This document shows, piece after piece, positions 12,128 to 12,718 of a DNA stretch of 12,718 nucleotides; position 1 is the first letter of the stretch; each line of letters begins with the position of its first letter. Origin of the DNA: JANNHK01 sp031404355 (GTDB lineage: Bacteria; Actinomycetota; Acidimicrobiia; IMCC26256; PALSA-610). Location of the stretch: contig JANNHK010000311.1 in NCBI GenBank assembly GCA_031404355.1, forward strand, positions 1 through 12,718, given 5' to 3'. The notes beneath the pieces are model-generated. The model was not told where the DNA came from. It ran no database searches and saw nothing but the letters and a program-made list of their open reading frames with translations. The translations under genes were made by a program, and so were the position numbers.

Positions 12128-12718
12128 CTGCGCGACGAGGCACCCGGCCTGCCGGTGATCATGCTCACCGCGCACGGCACCCCGGAGCACGCGTTCACCG
12201 CGTACCGCCACGGCGCCGTCCACTTCATGTCGAAGCCGTACAAGCTGGACGAGCTCAAGGAGCGGGTGCGCTACGAGTTCGAGGCCGCCGCGCTGCGGCG
12301 CGCCAAGGAGAACCTCGAGGGCGTGCGCGCCGAGTTCGCCGGGCAGCCGCTGCTGGGCAACAGCGGCGAACTCAAGCGGGTGCTCGAGCAGATCACGAAG
12401 ATCGCCCGCCTGTCGACGTCGACCGTGCTCATCCGCGGCGAGACCGGCGCGGGCAAGGAACTCGTCGCCCAGCAGATCCACGTCCAGAGCCCGCGCGGCC
12501 AGGGGCCGTTCGTCGAGCTCAACTGCTCGGCCGTGCCGGAGAACCTGCTCGAGTCCGAGCTGTTCGGCTTCGAACGCGGCGCCTTCACCGACGCCAAGCG
12601 GACGAAGAAGGGCGTCTTCGAGATGGCCGCCTCGGGCACGCTGTTCCTCGACGAGATCGGGGAGATGTCGCTTGGCCTGCAGGCCAAGCTGCTCAAGGTG
12701 CTCGAGTCGAAGACGTTT
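12122..12718 (+). CDS. Sigma-54-dependent response regulator (NtrC family), internal fragment
   Basis: This 199-codon piece, open to the window end, belongs to an NtrC-type activator: a two-component receiver followed by an AAA+ domain that remodels sigma-54 RNA polymerase. Numbering from CTG 11975, the receiver's second half shows PVIMLTAHGT with switch Thr 65, and Lys 87 in SKP; the phospho-accepting Asp lies in the missing first half. The AAA+ domain has Walker A GETGAGKE (155-162), the sigma-54 contact loop GAFTDA (202-207; usually GAFTGA) and Walker B GTLFLDEIGE (221-230). The C-terminal part and any HTH domain lie beyond the window. It has no start of its own and is fused to infA. Actinobacteria mostly lack sigma-54, and its codon use differs from the preceding genes, so it probably comes from another organism, perhaps a deltaproteobacterium-like one (inference). 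Confidence 0.9.

Noticed and set aside
11967..12158. ATG-started 64-codon frame over the start of infA
   Set aside because: It is a shifted frame of infA; its product is unlike IF-1, and the conserved IF-1 residues are read in the neighbouring frame.
11975..12718. The infA-NtrC join as a new fused regulatory protein linking translation initiation to sigma-54 transcription
   Set aside because: Both domains are cut inside their folds, the base composition changes at the join, the expected downstream genes are missing, and the host group generally lacks sigma-54. A chimera is far more likely.

Overview
The window is almost entirely a bacterial S10-spc ribosomal protein cluster, all on the + strand and tightly packed. 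It opens inside rplC and runs rplC(3' end)-rplD-rplW-rplB-rpsS-rplV-rpsC-rplP-rpmC-rpsQ-rplN-rplX-rplE-rpsN-rpsH-rplF-rplR-rpsE-rpmD-rplO-secY-adk-map, then starts infA. Gene order, high GC, frequent GTG starts, the short zinc-type S14, long acidic C-terminal extensions on ribosomal proteins, and the secY-adk-map-infA order all suggest an actinobacterium. I favour the Acidimicrobiia, but that placement is inference from sequence style and no database search was run.

Layout. Positions 1-8866 hold twenty ribosomal protein genes with junctions of a few bases or overlaps (ATGA, GTGA, TAATG), which indicates one long transcript with translational coupling. secY (8908-10236) encodes the translocon channel. 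A 124-base spacer follows, holding GC-rich hairpins and a 43-codon ORF that overlaps both neighbours by ATGA, and then adk and map. After map there is a 199-base intergenic region with two strong hairpins, a plausible promoter and a leader hairpin. This marks the end of one transcription unit and the start of the infA unit. Together the genes supply ribosome subunits, membrane protein export, adenylate balance, N-terminal methionine removal and translation initiation.

The most striking feature is at the end. infA begins normally, apart from an apparent CTG start, but after about 49 codons (near 12121) it changes in frame, without a stop, into the second half of a response-regulator receiver domain followed by a sigma-54 activator AAA+ domain that runs off the window. 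Third-position GC rises sharply at the same point, and rpmJ, rpsM, rpsK, rpsD, rpoA and rplQ, which would normally follow, are absent. Because actinobacteria generally lack sigma-54, this is most likely an assembly chimera or a recombination junction rather than a functional fusion. The other notable point is a long histidine/aspartate repeat plus acidic tail on ribosomal protein L22. No previously undescribed multi-gene system was found; the rest of the region is ordinary and well conserved.
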